From NCBI GenBank assembly GCA_003427395.1, contig BFEA01000021.1, forward strand, positions 3,788,256 to 3,821,565: 33,310 nucleotides of DNA, in the 5' to 3' direction. Both the position numbers and the translations under genes were made by a program. Source of the DNA: Chara braunii (Eukaryota; Streptophyta; Charophyceae; Charales; Characeae). The notes below the pieces were generated by a model. That model was not told the DNA's origin and searched no databases. It saw only the letters and a list, made by a program, of their open reading frames with translations. Of the stretch, positions 10,621-20,129 are shown piece after piece; position 1 is the stretch's first letter, and each line of letters opens with the position of its first letter.

Positions 10621-10700
10621 GTGCTCTCTCTCTCTCTCTCTCAGAGAGAGAGACTCTCAGAGAGAGAGAGAGAGAGAGAGAGGAGGGGGGGGGGNGGGGG
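10621..10700. repeat. CT/AG compound microsatellite with internal dyads and G run
   Basis: (CT)n is followed by (AG)n, a short CT step and a longer (AG)n. The tract folds back on itself as CT pairs with AG. It ends in a G run with an ambiguous base at 10695. The open frame crossing it is a dipeptide translation and not a gene. Confidence 0.9.
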
Positions 10701-10999
10701 GCGACTATGGAAAAAAGAGAGAGAAAAAAAAGGTGGATAACGAAAATAAAAAATGAATCAAATTGTGGTCGCGACCTGTTTTACGATTAAAATAAAATTT
10801 TATTTATTTATTAATATTATTTTATTAAAAAATCACAACAAAATCCACATGTACTTCAATTTTTAGATTTTTTTCATGCATTATTCTAAGCGTGAAAAAT
10901 CACTGAAGTTTGAGTATTTTTTTTGTTGGCCCACACATGGCTAAGTAGCAAAAATGCAAAATAAGTCGAATCGTTGCGGCGATTATTTTGCATTCTTAG

Positions 11000-11030
<31 letters not shown>

Positions 11031-11860
11031 CCTGACATAATATTGGGATAATCAAAACTTTAGATTTATCTACAAATTCTTATAAGCAAAAAAAATCATC
11101 AAATTTGTCTCTTGGAAATTGCGGGGCACACCTCAAGGACCCTGCCACGACCTATTCGACCAAGGGGATGTAAGGCTGCCAGTGGAGGGCGCCGACTAAC
11201 ATGAAGACCGAGCATTTTGGCAGTAGTTGCGCCTCCCATCTACTTTCCCTACCCCCTTTGTGTAACAACAATGTCTATGGCTAGCACCCTCCCCCCCGCC
11301 TCGCTCCGCCCTGGTCCCCCCAACCTCGGTCCCCTCCCTCCCCGTGCTCCCACGCACATGTGGCTAAAGACACACCCAGTATCACATGAGGGGATCAAGC
11401 TAACTATCTCAGTTGGTTGACATTAAGCTCAATAGGTCAATATAAATGCAAAAAAGGAAAAAAATACACAAAACAACCCAGCGTCCTCATAATATTGTTC
11501 CCCAAATTAGGAAAAAAAACGTGTATGCCCAACAATTTTCTTCAATGTTCTCGTACTCTGGTAGTTACCATACTCTGAACACTGGGACACCTAAGGTGGA
11601 AAAAAACGATTAAGTTTTGTTGGGCGCATGTATGTTATTTTCGAGAGCTTCAGAGTGACACAATATGAACATCTACAATTTTTATTTTTATTTTTTATTT
11701 ATTTTTGCATAAACATTCTTATCAATCAAACCAAATTGAGGTCGAGTACCTCACAATTCCATCGGGAGTTATTTTCGCACCATTAGTCAGTTTAGCTTGA
11801 GAAAAGGTTAACAACATTTTTTTTTTTTTCAGGATGCCTAAAAACATGAATTCAGGATGC
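10701..11860. other. AT-rich intergenic DNA with long poly(T)
   Basis: A T run of about 26 bases lies at 11000-11025, with further A/T runs near 11680-11705 and 11817-11830. Frame 11217-11420 is Pro-rich without motifs. No gene is called. Confidence 0.45.
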
Positions 11861-12856
11861 CTATAAAGCCCCAAAATGGGAGCCATACGGTGGGGAGGGG
11901 TGCTTTCAAGCCTTCAGGACATTCACCTTTTCAGGATCGTTTGAGATCCTCAAGCTTGACAGTGGGAGCCATACGGTGGGGAGGATTGTTTTCAAGCCTT
12001 CAAGGCATTCACCCCTTCATGATCGTTCAGGATCCTCAAGCTTAACATTGAGACCCATAGGGTGGGGGGGGGGTTCTTTCAGGCCTTCAGGGCATTCACC
12101 CCTTCAGGATCAATCAGGATCCCCAAGCTTAACAGTAGGAGTCATAGGGTGGGAGGGGGTTCTTTCAGGCCTTCAGGGCATTCACCCCTTTAGGATCGTT
12201 CACATTGTTTAGGATGCCAAATTGACACAACACTGAAAACCAGAAGGTAGGGATAGGTGCTCCTTTCATACCTCCGAAGGCATTCACCTTCAGGGCATTC
12301 ACCCCTTCAGGATCGTTCAGGATCCTCAAGCTTGACAGTGGGAGCCATACGGTGGGGGGGGGGGGTGTTTTCAGGCCTTCAGGGCATCACCTCTTCAGGA
12401 TCGTTCGGGATCCTCAAGCTTAACAGTACGAGTCATACGGTGGGGGGGGGTGCTTTCATGCCTTCAGGGTATTCACCCCTTCAAGATCGTTCACAATCCT
12501 TAAGCTTAACAGTGGGACCATAAGGTGGAGGGGGGTTCTTTCAGGCCTTCAAGGCATTCACCCCTTCAGGATCGTTCATGATCCTCAAGGTTAACAGTGG
12601 GGGGCATAGGGTGGGGGGGGTTCTTTCAGGCCTTCAGGGCATTCACCCCTTCAGGATCGTTCACATTGTTCAGGATGCCAAAACGACACAACACTAGAGA
12701 ACGAAGGTGGAAACGGGTACTCCTTTCAGACCTCCGAAGACATTCACCCCTTCAGGATAGTTCACGATCCTCGACGCTTAACAGTGACGCTCATAGGGTG
12801 GGTGGGGGGTGCTTTTAGACCTCCAGGCATTCACCCCTTCAAGATGGTTCACGGAA

Positions 12857-13003
12857 TTAAAAAAAAAAATAAAAAAAAATCATGAAGACTATGAACAATC
12901 CTGAAGGGGTGAATGCCCTGAATGGCTTGAAAGCAACCCCCCCTTTGGCTCTCACTATCATGAAGGGGTGAAGACCTTGAAAACCCTCGCACCTCCATTC
13001 CAC
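12857..13003 (-). repeat. Inverted satellite segment, copy 1, with A-rich junction
   Basis: After an A-rich run (12859-12879), about 1.5 monomers lie in reverse orientation (CCTGAAGGGGTGAATGCCCTG is the reverse of the usual order). Forward orientation resumes at about 13006. Confidence 0.8.
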
Positions 13004-13595
13004 TCCCTGCTTCAGACCATCGAAGGCATTCACCTCTTCAGGAACGTTCAGGATCTTCAATGCTTAACAGTGAGAGTCACACGGTGGGGAGGGGTGCTTT
13101 CAGGCCTTCAGGGCATTCACCCCTTCACGATCGTTCGGGATCCTCAAGCCTAACAGTGAGAGTCATACAGTGGGGAGAGGGGTGCTTTCATGCCTTCAGG
13201 GCATTCACCCCTTCATGATCGTTCAGGATCCTTAAGCTTAACAGTGGGACCCATAGGGTGGGGGGGGGGGGTTCTTTCACGCCTTTAAGGCATTCACACT
13301 TTTAGGATTGTTAAGGATCCGCAAGCTTAACAGTAGGAGTCATAGGTTGGGAGAAGGTTATTTCACTCCTTCAGGGCATTCACATTGTTCAGGATGCCAA
13401 AACGACACAACACTGGAGATCAGAAGGTGGGGACGGGTGCTCCTTTTAGCCCTTTGAAGGCATTCACCTTCAGGGCATTCACCCCTTCAGGATCGTTCAG
13501 GATCCTCAAGCTTGACAGTGGGAGCCATACGGTGGGGGGGGGGGGTGCTTTCAGGCCTTCATGGCATCACCTCTTCAGGATCGTTCGGGATCCTC

Positions 13596-14228
13596 NNNNN
13601 NNNNNNNNNNNNNNNNNNNNNNNNNNNNNNNNNNNNNNNNNNNNNNNNNNNNNNNNNNNNNNNNNNNNNNNNNNNNNNNNNNNNNNNNNNNNNNNNNNNN
13701 NNNNNNNNNNNNNNNNNNNNNNNNNNNNNNNNNNNNNNNNNNNNNNNNNNNNNNNNNNNNNNNNNNNNNNNNNNNNNNNNNNNNNNNNNNNNNNNNNNNN
13801 NNNNNNNNNNNNNNNNNNNNNNNNNNNNNNNNNNNNNNNNNNNNNNNNNNNNNNNNNNNNNNNNNNNNNNNNNNNNNNNNNNNNNNNNNNNNNNNNNNNN
13901 NNNNNNNNNNNNNNNNNNNNNNNNNNNNNNNNNNNNNNNNNNNNNNNNNNNNNNNNNNNNNNNNNNNNNNNNNNNNNNNNNNNNNNNNNNNNNNNNNNNN
14001 NNNNNNNNNNNNNNNNNNNNNNNNNNNNNNNNNNNNNNNNNNNNNNNNNNNNNNNNNNNNNNNNNNNNNNNNNNNNNNNNNNNNNNNNNNNNNNNNNNNN
14101 NNNNNNNNNNNNNNNNNNNNNNNNNNNNNNNNNNNNNNNNNNNNNNNNNNNNNNNNNNNNNNNNNNNNNNNNNNNNNNNNNNNNNNNNNNNNNNNNNNNN
14201 NNNNNNNNNNNNNNNNNNNNNNNNNNNN
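13596..14228. other. Assembly gap (633 N)
   Basis: Unsequenced bases inside the satellite array. Its size may be nominal. The long open frames drawn across it are artefacts. Confidence 0.99.
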
Positions 14229-14330
14229 AGTGAATGCCCTGAACGGCCTGAAAGCAACCCCCCCTTTGGCTCTCACTATTATGAAGGGGTGAAGGCCTTG
14301 AAAGCCCTCGCACCTCCATTCGACTCCCTG
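14229..14330 (-). repeat. Inverted satellite segment, copy 2 (left part lost in gap)
   Basis: The first bases after the gap match the inverted segment seen at 12905-13003. Forward orientation resumes at about 14330. Confidence 0.75.
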
Positions 14331-15172
14331 CTTCAGACCATCGAAGACATTCACCTCTTCAGGAACGTTCAGGATCTTCAACGCTTAACAGTGTGAGTCA
14401 TACGGTGGGGAGGGGTGCTTTCAGGCCTTCAGGGCATTCACCCCTTCAGGATCGTTCAGGATCCTCAAGCTTAACAATGGGAGTCATACGGTGGGGGGTA
14501 GTGCTTTTAGGGCTGCAGAGCATTCACCCCTTCATGATCGTTCAGGATCCTTAAGCTTAACAGTGAGACCCATAGGGTGGTGGGGGGGTTCTTTTAGGCC
14601 TTCAGGGCATTCACCCCTTCAGGATCGTTCAGGATCCTCAAGCTTGACAGTGGGAGCCATACGGTGGAGGGGGGGGGTGCTTTAAGGCCTTCAAGGCATT
14701 CACCCCTTCAGGATCGTTCGAGATCCTCAAGCTTAACAATAAGAGTCATACGGTGGTGGGGGGGTGCTTTCAGGCCTTCATGGTATTCACCCCTTTAGGA
14801 TCGTTCACAATCCTCAAGCTTAATAGTGGGACCATAAGGAGGGGCGGGGGTTCTTTCAGGCCTTCAGGGCATTCACCCCTTCAGGATCCTTCAGGATCCT
14901 CAAGGTTAACACTGGGGGCCATAGGGTGGGGGGGGGTTCTTTCAGGCCTTCAGGGCATCCACCCCTTCAAGATCGTTCACATTGTTCAGGATGCCAAAAC
15001 GACACAACACTGGAGAACAAAGGTGGGAACGAATGCTCCTTTCAGATCTCTGAAGACATTCACCCCTCCAGGATCGTTCATGATCCTCGGCGCTTAACAG
15101 CGGACGCCATAGGGTGGGGGGGGGTGCTTTCAGACCTTCAGGGCATTCACCCCTTCAGGATTGGTTAAGGAA

Positions 15173-15330
15173 CTAAAAAAAAAAAAAAAAAAAAAAACAT
15201 CATGAAGACTACGAACAATCCTGAGGGGGTGAATGCCCTGAACGGCGTGAAAGCACCCCCCCCTTTGACTCTCACCATCATGAAGGGGTGAAGGCCTTGA
15301 AAGCCCCCGCACTTCCATTCGACTCCCTGC
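15173..15330 (-). repeat. Inverted satellite segment, copy 3, with poly(A) junction
   Basis: A 23-base A run (about 15175-15197) precedes CATGAAGACTACGAACAATC and the reversed monomer, as in copy 1. Forward monomers resume near 15330. Confidence 0.8.
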
Positions 15331-16830
15331 TTCAGACCACCGATGGCATTCACCTCTTCAGGATCGTTCAGGATCTTCAACGCATAACAGTGAGAGTCAT
15401 ATGGTGGGGAGGGGTGCTTTCAGGCCTTAAGGGCATTCACCCTTTCAGGATCGTTCGAAATCCTCAAGCCCAACAGTGAGAGCTATACGGTGGGGGGGGG
15501 GGGTGCTTTCAGGCCTTCAGGGCATTTACCCCTTCATGATCGTTCAGGATCCTTAAGCTTAACTGTGGGACCCATAGGGTGGTGGGGGGGGGTTCTTTCA
15601 GGCCTTCAAGCCATTCACCCCTTTAGGATTGTTCAAGATCCGTAAGCTTAACAGTAAGAGTCATAGGGTGGGAGGAGGTTATTTCATGCCTTAAGGGCAT
15701 TCACCCCTTCAGGATCATTCACATTGTTCAAGATGCCAAAACGACACAACACTGGAGATCAGAAGGTGGGGACGGGTGCTCCTTTTAGCCCTCCGAAGGC
15801 ATTCACCTTCAGGGCATTCACCCCTTCAGGATCGTTCAGGATCCTCAAGCTTGACAGTGGGGGTCACACGGTGGGAGGGGAGGTGCTTTCAGGCCTTTAG
15901 GGTATTCACCCCTCCAGAATCGTTCGAGATCCTCAAGCTTAACAGTAGGAGTCATACGGTCAGGGGGGGTGCTTTCAGGCCTTCAGGGTATTCACCCCTT
16001 CAGGATCGTTCACAATCCTCAAGCTTAACAGTGGGACCACAAGGTGAGGGAGAGTTCTTTCAGGGCTTCAGGGCATTCGCCTCTTCAGGATCGTTCAGGA
16101 TCCTCAAGGTTAACAGTGGTGTCGAGCGCATCGGTCCGGCACCGCACGCGGCGGAGCGGGACCTTCTCTGCCGTGTCACGCTGGAGTTGGATCAACCTCG
16201 ACATAACACGCTAATGGAGCTTCCTTAGGCCGCTCCGGCCGAGTGTGCCAGCCATACCTCTCGCGAGCCCCTAAGATAGGATAGGGCCTACTCGAGGCAC
16301 GACTTACCTCCACCTTACGGGAGTTGTCACCTCCCATCGGTGGGCGTATCCCCGCCGAGCTGCCAGTCCACGATACGAAAGCTGATCAGTTGCAATCGCC
16401 GAGGTGTACCAGCCGAGGGCGTTTCTCGTTCGCTGTAGCATAGAGGGTACGCGCGGTAACACGCCTATCGGTCCCGCACACGAGCCGACATCCTGGGGGG
16501 CTGAAGTCCCAAGCACGGCTCGACGTCGGTCGACTAGGACGCATCCCACACACCACACGCACACGCACGTACAACGCGACACAGCACAAACAACACCACA
16601 CAACACGAGCAACGCGACAACGCTCCTAGCCTCCTGGTAGCCATCCCATAACTCTTCGATGCGGAAATCGGATAGGCGTCGCGCGTGAGACTTTGTATAA
16701 AGCCGCGCGGGCGCGGGGCTAACTCACATTGATTCGTAATGCAAGCGTACGAAAGCGGTCGCAATGATGGCNTATCATGTAGTACCCATACTCACGNGGT
16801 CCTCGTTAATCTCAAGGGTCGCGTTCGACA

Positions 16831-17037
16831 CTCAAGTGTCNGCTGACACGTGCCTTGAGGGTTAATCTCTCGANGCTGGACAACCGCCATGCGCGGTTGA
16901 AAACCACACACCCTCTTCTGCACTCTTATGCAGAGCGGGTGGTACACAGGCCCAAAGCCTGTGGTGGTAGTCGTCTCTCGCGGCCCTAGGGGTAAGTCCT
17001 CCCCGTGGCCTGTGCGAAAGTCAAGGGGTTTGACTTT
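16831..17037 (+). other. Run of six consecutive stem-loops
   Basis: CTCAAG-TGTC pairs with GACA and CTTGAG (16831-16859, one N in the loop). CAACCGC/GCGGTTG (16881-16899). TCTGCA/TGCAGA (16917-16934). CACAGGC/GCCTGTG (16945-16963). GGCC..GGGG/CCCC..GGCC (16982-17010). AAAGTCAA/TTGACTTT (17017-17037). Stems are 6-10 bp with loops of 4-8 nt. Hairpins are strand-symmetric, so the transcribed strand, if any, is unknown. Confidence 0.7.
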
Positions 17038-17302
17038 GACGGCTGCCATGGACTACAACGTCCAACCATAAAAATCCCTAACGAGCAGACGGGGCACACA
17101 CGAAAGCAAGAAGAGGTGCTAGGGCAAAGCCCCCCCCCCTTTTCCTTAAAAGGAATCGTGACCTTGGGGTACCCTCCCCCTCTACGGTTGGTGCCGGCGG
17201 CCTACAATAATCCAAGCGCTGCACCTACGTGCGAGCCCGGCGATCCCATAACTTTTAAACGCTGGGGCGACGAGGCGCCGCACGCAGGGCTCTGATATAA
17301 AA

Positions 17303-17316
17303 CTGCGCGGCCGCAG
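17303..17316. other. Short stem-loop
   Basis: CTGCG (17303-17307) pairs with CGCAG (17312-17316) around a CGGC loop. Confidence 0.5.
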
Positions 17317-17371
17317 GCCAATCATATGCCAACCACTGATGCCAGTCATACGTGGTAGCCGCAGCTCCGGC

Positions 17372-17444
17372 CTCGCGATATTGAATGGCTGAAGGAATAC
17401 ATCGCGAGGGGTTACCCCTCACGATATTGAACGGCTTAAGGACG
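17372..17444. repeat. Direct repeat pair joined by a near-palindrome
   Basis: CTCGCGATATTGAATGGCTG (from 17372) and CTCACGATATTGAACGGCTT (from 17418) are related copies. Between them, 17401-17425 is a near-perfect palindrome centred on GGGGTTACCCC. Confidence 0.7.
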
Positions 17445-17518
17445 CGCCGTTCGGCCCTCGCGACATTTCCACCTTTCAGGTGAAGTGTCCTGCCGGCCAA
17501 AGTAAACAGGCTCTATGC

Positions 17519-17535
17519 AGGGGGGACTCCCCCCT
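17519..17535. other. G6/C6 stem-loop
   Basis: AGGGGGG pairs with CCCCCCT around the triloop ACT; 7 perfect pairs. Confidence 0.7.
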
Positions 17536-17541
17536 TCAGGG

Positions 17542-17617
17542 CTTGGGGCTTGGGATGTCCTGGACAAGGACCTTGAATCCCGGCCCAGGACCAACGTCCG
17601 ACCAAGAAAGCCCCAAG
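17542..17617 (+). other. Nested three-way stem-loop structure
   Basis: The outer stem CTTGGGGCTT (17542-17551) pairs perfectly with AAGCCCCAAG (17608-17617). Inside, GGGAT-GTCCT (17552-17561) pairs with AGGAC (17567-17571) and ATCCC (17577-17581), leaving a five-base bulge. GGAC (17588-17591) pairs with GTCC (17596-17599). A 76-nt compact fold follows directly from the sequence; no RNA family was recognised. Confidence 0.6.
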
Positions 17618-17755
17618 ACGCAAATAGACAGAGGGGAGGGTCCTCCCTGTCCTTCGATCCCAACTCTTACGCGGTGTTTAAAGTGGCCTCTTAGGCCTCC
17701 CGAACACTCATCGTACGTATACCCACGCATACACACAAAAGGGGGGTAGAGTTGT

Positions 17756-18429
17756 GACTATCACTTCTCACAGGCACAGTGGGGCTCCTCACAACCATAT
17801 ATACGTGTATGGAGTCGCAGGCAGTTCAAATCCAAAATCCGAATCACAGGACATACCTGCAATCACATCAAGCATCAAACGACAAGGCACGCACTACATG
17901 GAGTCAACCCCGACCGTTCTCTATGCTCATACCGCTTCGCTTTAGCCATGCAAGCCCCAATCGCCGATCCAACCAACCTCAATTAAATACTCAATACCTT
18001 TGTTAAATGACCATTCAATAAAAGTCCGGGTGAAACCCTCAACAAATAGTAAAAACACCAGGACTAAAGCCTTTTAGGTTGAGTATGGAGAGTGATGTGG
18101 GATTGAGTTGAAGACCGACGAATCGGCAACCGACCTGTTATAAGTGACAGCAGGAGATGATCCTTAAGGGATCAAACTGAATCTAGTCCTGATCTTGAAT
18201 CGAACGATCAGGAGGACCTGTAACACATAACAGACCAATCCCCAAGCTGAAATCATAAGTGTATGGAGAATACAACTCCATAACATATTCTCTCTTAAAT
18301 CCTCCTAACTTGCTAGGCCTAAATCTACCTTTAAGCAGTGCGCAAAGCAAAGGCAGACCCTGGCTGGATCTCCCCTATTAAGGGTGGATTACCAAAATCG
18401 CCACCTATCAAAATATAATCTAACTCCTC
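17756..18429. other. Unassigned sequence flanking the 120-bp repeats
   Basis: No gene was seen. TCCTGATC (18187-18194) pairs with GATCAGGA (18206-18213), and GATCC/GGATC flank TTAAG near 18160. These may belong to the same element as the stem-loop array downstream. Confidence 0.4.
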
Positions 18430-19000
18430 TAATTCAAGAAAATTTCGGCAGCGCTTCCCGTAGGACAGGTGCCTTTTCAGAATCTATATAAGCTCAAATA
18501 TATAAGCAGAAATAATCTCTAACTCAAGAAATTCAAATTTTGTCTGACTTTCTGAATTAGTAAAAGTTTGGGCAACACCCCCTTCAGAAAGGGAGGCTTC
18601 CCAGATTTATACTGTCTCAGATTTAAACTCAGAACAACTTGAGTTCCGGTTAAGACAAAACTTACCAACTCCTTAGATTTGTAGAAAATTTCGGCAGCAC
18701 TCCCTCTAGAAAAGTGCTATTTCAAAATTTATATAAGGCTAAGTTCAGAATCTGAAACTATCTCTGACCTCCCAAAACCCAATTTTGTTTAACTCCCCGA
18801 ATCAGCAAAAATTTGGGCACCACTCCCTCTAGAAAATGAGACTTTCCAGATTTTTACTAAGTCAGATATGACGAAAAGACAAGCTAAACTTTGATAAGTC
18901 AAAAATTTTCCAACTCCTTGAATCTGTAGAAATTTGGGCAGCGCTTCCCGTAGGAATAGTAGTTTACCAGAATTTATACAGGTCCAAGTACAGTAACGAG
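18430..19000. repeat. Five ~120-bp tandem repeats, plant gypsy-like 3' region motif
   Basis: Five copies of a unit begin near 18448, 18567, 18685, 18806 and 18926, spaced 118-121 bp. Each has an AAATTTCGGCAGC- or AAATTTGGGCAGC-type head, then a TCCCTCTAGAAA or TTCCCGTAGGA segment, then CAGAATTTATA. Copies alternate in type (1 and 3 alike, 2 and 4 alike), so the real unit may be about 238 bp. From memory, ATTTCGGCAGCxxTTCCC motifs recur in non-coding tandem repeats between pol and the 3' LTR of plant Ty3/gypsy chromoviruses. I could not check this. No pol protein is visible here, so the host element would be non-autonomous or badly decayed. Confidence 0.75.
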
Positions 19001-19277
19001 CCTAAGAAAATGCAAAAATCGATCCAAGTAAAATACAGTCAGCTCATAAAATGCACAAATTGACCTAACTCTTATTGCTCTAGCACGTGGCGAACCTCTA
19101 AAGCAACTACCTGTCAACCTGAAACCCAGACCAAGTAGTAATCTCACTCAGCCACATGCAGGCCAAACCACAAAGGTAAGTACTCTCACCATCCCCAAGC
19201 CAATCCGAGCAATCAATAGTTCATGATCTTTCAGTGGGTTATCCCCTCATACCCAACTTACATAAGGAATAGGTCAA
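19001..19277. other. Spacer between tandem repeats and stem-loop array
   Basis: No gene or strong repeat was seen. Composition matches both neighbours, which suggests one underlying element. Confidence 0.35.
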
Positions 19278-20129
19278 GGCACCTGAACTTACAGAGAGCG
19301 CCCAACTTAGCCAGACCCAAAGTCAGAATACCTAAACTTATAGAGCGTTCTGACCTGGCCAGGTATACACAAACAGAGGGCACAACTACTTTTCTCTTCT
19401 TTGGGCGTATGACTAGACCACTCTAGTCGCCCTGAACTGTTTAGATATCCAACTTATATATACCTCTCTGAACTTAGTCTTCAAAGGGACATAAGGCTGA
19501 GCCGCTCAACTTAGAACATTGCTCAGCCTGCCCACATTTACCTTCAGTTATATCTCTAAATTATACTTTCTTCAATTGTGATAAGCTATAGTCAGGCTAC
19601 CTAAACTTATAGAGCGGCCTGACTAGCCTGTTCATAATAGCATAGTAATACTGTATAGCCAAGTTATATCCATTGGGTTCCAACATGTGCGAGGCATTGG
19701 GTCAGACCACCTAAACTTATAGAGCGGTCTGATCCTCAACCAGGATTATTCCCTCAGAACAAAAATAGGAGAAGGGCCGAACCACCTAAACTTATAGAGC
19801 GGTTTGGACCTCCTCATTCAGAATCAAAGAAATTGAGAGAACTCCAAACAAAACGAGGCAACCCAAGGTACCTAAACTTATAGAGCGCCTTGGGTCCCTG
19901 AAAGTCACTCACAGTCAAACCCTCACAGGTCAGCGCAGCCAGGACACCTAAACTTATAGAGCGTCATGACCCTCCATGCAGTTCACAACACCAGGTCTTC
20001 CCAAACTTATGAGGACATCCCAACCTCCAGAGTTTCAGTCTACCTAAACTTATAGAGCGGTCTGAGGCTCCATGCAATCCAAAGATAAACAAAGCTCTGG
20101 GCTTCCCCAAACTTAAGGGGACCTTCCAG
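19278..20129 (+). repeat. Array of stem-loops with a constant 17-nt loop and varying paired arms
   Basis: The loop ACCTAAACTTATAGAGC occurs seven times between inverted arms. Best cases: GTCAGAA/TTCTGAC (19322-19354), TAGTCAGGC/GCCTGACTA (19589-19625), GGGTCAGACC/GGTCTGATCC (19699-19735, one G.T), CCGAACC/GGTTTGG (19777-19807, one G.T), ACCCAAGG/CCTTGGGT (19861-19895). Weaker: 19938-19970 and 20034-20066, with mismatches. A relaxed copy, ACCTGAACTTACAGAGAGC, lies at 19281. Three variants keep only the AAACTTA or AACTTAG part: AGGCTGAGC/GCTCAGCCT (19494-19529), GTCTTC/GAGGAC (19995-20016) and TCCCC/GGGGA with outer CTGG/CCAG (20097-20129). Orientation is the same throughout. Spacing is irregular (70-260 bp). 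No protein frame is conserved across it. Confidence 0.85.
19403..19432 (+). other. Bulged stem-loop inside the array, without the shared loop
   Basis: GGGC (19403-19406), a four-base bulge, then GACTAGA pairs with TCTAGTC around CCAC, closed by GCCC (19429-19432); 11 pairs. Confidence 0.65.

Larger units (their letters stand above)
11866..16120. repeat. 86-88 bp HindIII-type satellite array with higher-order structure
   Basis: Monomers of 86-88 bp carry, in order: GGATCC near CAAGCTT, AACAGTGGGAG, CATACGGTGGGG, a variable G run, TGCTTTCAGGCC, TTCAGGGCATTCACCCC, and TTCAGGATCGTTCAGGATC. Successive CAAGCTT sites lie at about 11951, 12037 and 12124. Two variant monomers (starting CACATTGTTCAGGATGCC at 12201, 12662, 13381, 14978 and 15720) and inverted segments recur, giving an irregular super-unit of roughly 1.0-1.3 kb. 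The period is close to 87 (29 codons), so long open frames of a recurring peptide appear; G-run length changes shift them. These frames are by-products, not genes. It is interrupted by a gap at 13596-14228. It ends abruptly near 16120. Confidence 0.92.
16121..17755. other. GC-rich, stem-loop-dense block
   Basis: Composition changes sharply at the end of the satellite. The block holds no convincing gene: overlapping frames of 60-102 codons on both strands have no motifs. It contains many perfect short stem-loops with unrelated sequences, several listed separately. Four ambiguous bases (16772, 16797, 16841, 16874) suggest that the assembly merged variants. It could be a structured RNA locus, an organelle-derived or foreign insert, or a transposon with a palindrome-rich genome. 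The sequence alone does not decide. Confidence 0.45.

Noticed and set aside
13385-14396. Several open frames of 230-294 codons
   Set aside because: They exist only because the N gap is translated as unknown residues; the ends are satellite sequence.
11866-16120. TTCAGG words as telomere repeats
   Set aside because: TTCAGG-type telomeres exist in some plants, but here the word occurs about three times per 87-bp monomer with other sequence between, not in a head-to-tail run.
11857-16228. Many frames encoding FRPSGHSPLQDRSGS-type peptides
   Set aside because: They are translations of the 87-bp satellite, broken at each change in G-run length, with no start context or domain.
19278-20129. CRISPR array
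   Set aside because: The constant 17-nt core and variable flanks look superficially similar, but spacing is irregular, the flanks pair with each other, there are no cas genes, and the surroundings are eukaryotic.
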